Positions 4,857 through 5,946 of a DNA stretch of 5,946 nucleotides are shown here, in pieces. The stretch lies in contig PKZC01000201.1 of the NCBI GenBank assembly GCA_003132905.1, positions 3,145-9,090 on the forward strand, read 5' to 3'. A program made the position numbers and the translations under genes. The stretch is from Bryobacterales bacterium (lineage in GTDB: Bacteria; Acidobacteriota; Terriglobia; Bryobacterales; Bryobacteraceae). Positions within the stretch are counted from its first letter, which is position 1; every line of letters begins with the position of its first letter. The notes beneath the pieces are model-generated. The model did not search any database. It saw nothing but the letters and a program-made list of their open reading frames with translations, and was not told where the DNA came from.

Positions 4857-5946
4857 TTACGTGGTTACCGCCTGCTCGCGCGCCCATAGCCGAAGCTTGC
4901 GGCAGGTTGCGACAAACTGGGCAGCGCTTTTCGGTCCAGTGAGTTCGATAAAGCCTTCATCCAAATCAGCTGGGATTCCGGCTTTTTCGAAGAGCGGAAG
5001 AGCGGATTTTACGAACGCGATGAACTTCAGATGTCCGAAGGCATCGGAAACGAAATCCTTCGCCGAGGCATTCGTCAGCAGTGGGTTGACTCCATCTTTG
5101 GATGGAAGGATGGCAACGGCGTCATACAACACAGACGGCCCGCCGCCGATTTTTTCATCCGCTGGTATGTGTGTGCCATCACTTGTATCAACCCCGCCCA
5201 CAGTAGGAGCGATGATTTCGAGCATAGAGCCCTCGGCTTCCAATTCCTTCTTGAGCGCGTCGAGAAGCTTCCTGTCCACGCCATCGGTCACCAGAGCACC
5301 AACCTTTCTTCCGGCGAAACTCTTGGGCGGGTTCAGACCGATACTGAGAGCTTTGGAAGGCTTCAGATCTTTGCGAGTCTCAACTGCGGGAGGCAGCGTC
5401 TGCACTTTCTCTTGCAGTCCCAAACCTTTGGCTACGCGGTCGGCCAGTTTCGGGTCGATATTCGGTAAGTGCGAAACCACCCGAGCTCGAATAGCCGGCT
5501 TTTGGACCTTGCTTAGCTCGAAAATGAGCGCGTCGGCAATATGTCCCTGCTCCACTTTGGTCTGGCTGATATAAAACTGCCGAGCCTGGCTATAGTGGTC
5601 GGCGAAACTTTCGGACCGCTCGCGGACCTTGCGTCCCTTTTCATCGGCCTGCAAAGAGCGGAATCCGATTTCATGCGATTCGCGCGGGCCGCCTTCCATG
5701 CCACCCCAGGAGTTGGGCTCGTAATTCGCCCGCCCCTTGGGGTTGACCATCGCCATGTGGCCGTCCTGCTGGAAATTGTGGAACGGGCACTTGGGGGCGT
5801 TGATGGGAATGTGAGTAAAATTCGGACCGCCGAGGCGTTTGACCTGGGTATCCAGGTAGGAAAAGTTGCGCCCCTGCAGCAATGGATCGTTCGTGAAATC
5901 CACTCCCGGAATAACGTTGTTGGTACAAAACGCCACCTGCTCGGTC
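4857..5946 (-). CDS. katE: Large-subunit (KatE/HPII-type) catalase, C-terminal part
   Basis: The gene enters from the right edge; 362 residues up to the TAA are visible and the N-terminal half is outside. It is a clade 2 haem catalase, breaking hydrogen peroxide into water and oxygen in the cytoplasm. Visible catalase-core elements are [20 protein letters not shown] and F-S-Y-L-D-T-Q, whose Tyr (codon 5856-5858) is the proximal haem ligand, followed by L-G-G-P-N-F and N-Y-E-P-N-S. A linker leads to the flavodoxin/GATase1-like domain specific to large catalases, starting near [10 protein letters not shown] (about 5320) and ending near 4960. The C-terminal length is close to that of E. coli HPII. 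The valine GTG at 5936 is inside the gene, not its start, because the family sequence continues to the edge. The Cys 23 residues before the Tyr replaces HPII His392. Confidence 0.95.
   Translation of the reverse strand, partial: TEQVAFCTNNVIPGVDFTNDPLLQGRNFSYLDTQVKRLGGPNFTHIPINAPKCPFHNFQQDGHMAMVNPKGRANYEPNSWGGMEGGPRESHEIGFRSLQADEKGRKVRERSESFADHYSQARQFYISQTKVEQGHIADALIFELSKVQKPAIRARVVSHLPNIDPKLADRVAKGLGLQEKVQTLPPAVETRKDLKPSKALSIGLNPPKSFAGRKVGALVTDGVDRKLLDALKKELEAEGSMLEIIAPTVGGVDTSDGTHIPADEKIGGGPSVLYDAVAILPSKDGVNPLLTNASAKDFVSDAFGHLKFIAFVKSALPLFEKAGIPADLDEGFIELTGPKSAAQFVATCRKLRLWAREQAVTT

Noticed and set aside
4765..5574. Long open frame (269 codons) on the + strand opposite the catalase
   Set aside because: It is antisense to a clear catalase C-terminal domain, has Ser/Arg-rich composition without recognisable motifs, and arises from codon bias on the other strand.

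Overview
The window comes from a Gram-negative bacterium of moderate GC content (roughly mid-50s by eye). The gene set is an Mla-type lipid-transport cassette, an NRAMP-type transporter, a large-subunit catalase, a CsbD protein and a short family I pyrophosphatase. Together with the MCE protein carrying an OmpA-like tail, this fits a soil Acidobacteriota-type chromosome. That taxonomic guess rests on protein flavour only and is weak. I see no phage, insertion sequence, CRISPR array, tRNA or rRNA.

Layout. On the + strand at the left are a 59-residue CsbD-family protein (99-278) and, 24 bases later, a family I inorganic pyrophosphatase (303-737). The pyrophosphatase stops exactly where the family's catalytic tyrosine should be. 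Everything else is on the - strand. Reading leftward from the right edge: the C-terminal half of a KatE-type catalase (runs off the window, stops at 4857), a 112-base gap with a strong hairpin, mlaE permease (4744-3956), mlaF ATPase (4-base overlap), mlaD/MCE protein (8-base gap), and an NRAMP-related transporter (42-57 base gap). A compact intrinsic terminator (741-762) closes this run and separates it from the convergent csbD/ppa pair.

How the genes work together. MlaE, MlaF and MlaD make an inner-membrane ABC system that moves phospholipids or related lipids between inner and outer membranes. No MlaB (STAS) or MlaC (periplasmic carrier) gene is visible. The MCE subunit instead carries a long helical linker and an OmpA-like domain. 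The NRAMP-type gene is probably co-transcribed with the Mla genes. The catalase lies on the same strand upstream and removes hydrogen peroxide. With CsbD, a stress-response family, the neighbourhood suggests envelope and oxidative-stress fitness, but this is inference.

The most notable points are the pyrophosphatase truncation, the altered metal site of the NRAMP protein (Ser-Pro-Tyr in place of Met-Pro-His), the MCE-OmpA fusion with a lost peptidoglycan-binding Asp, and a Cys/Tyr pair in the catalase placed as in catalases with a Cys-Tyr crosslink. I found no convincing entirely new multi-gene system.
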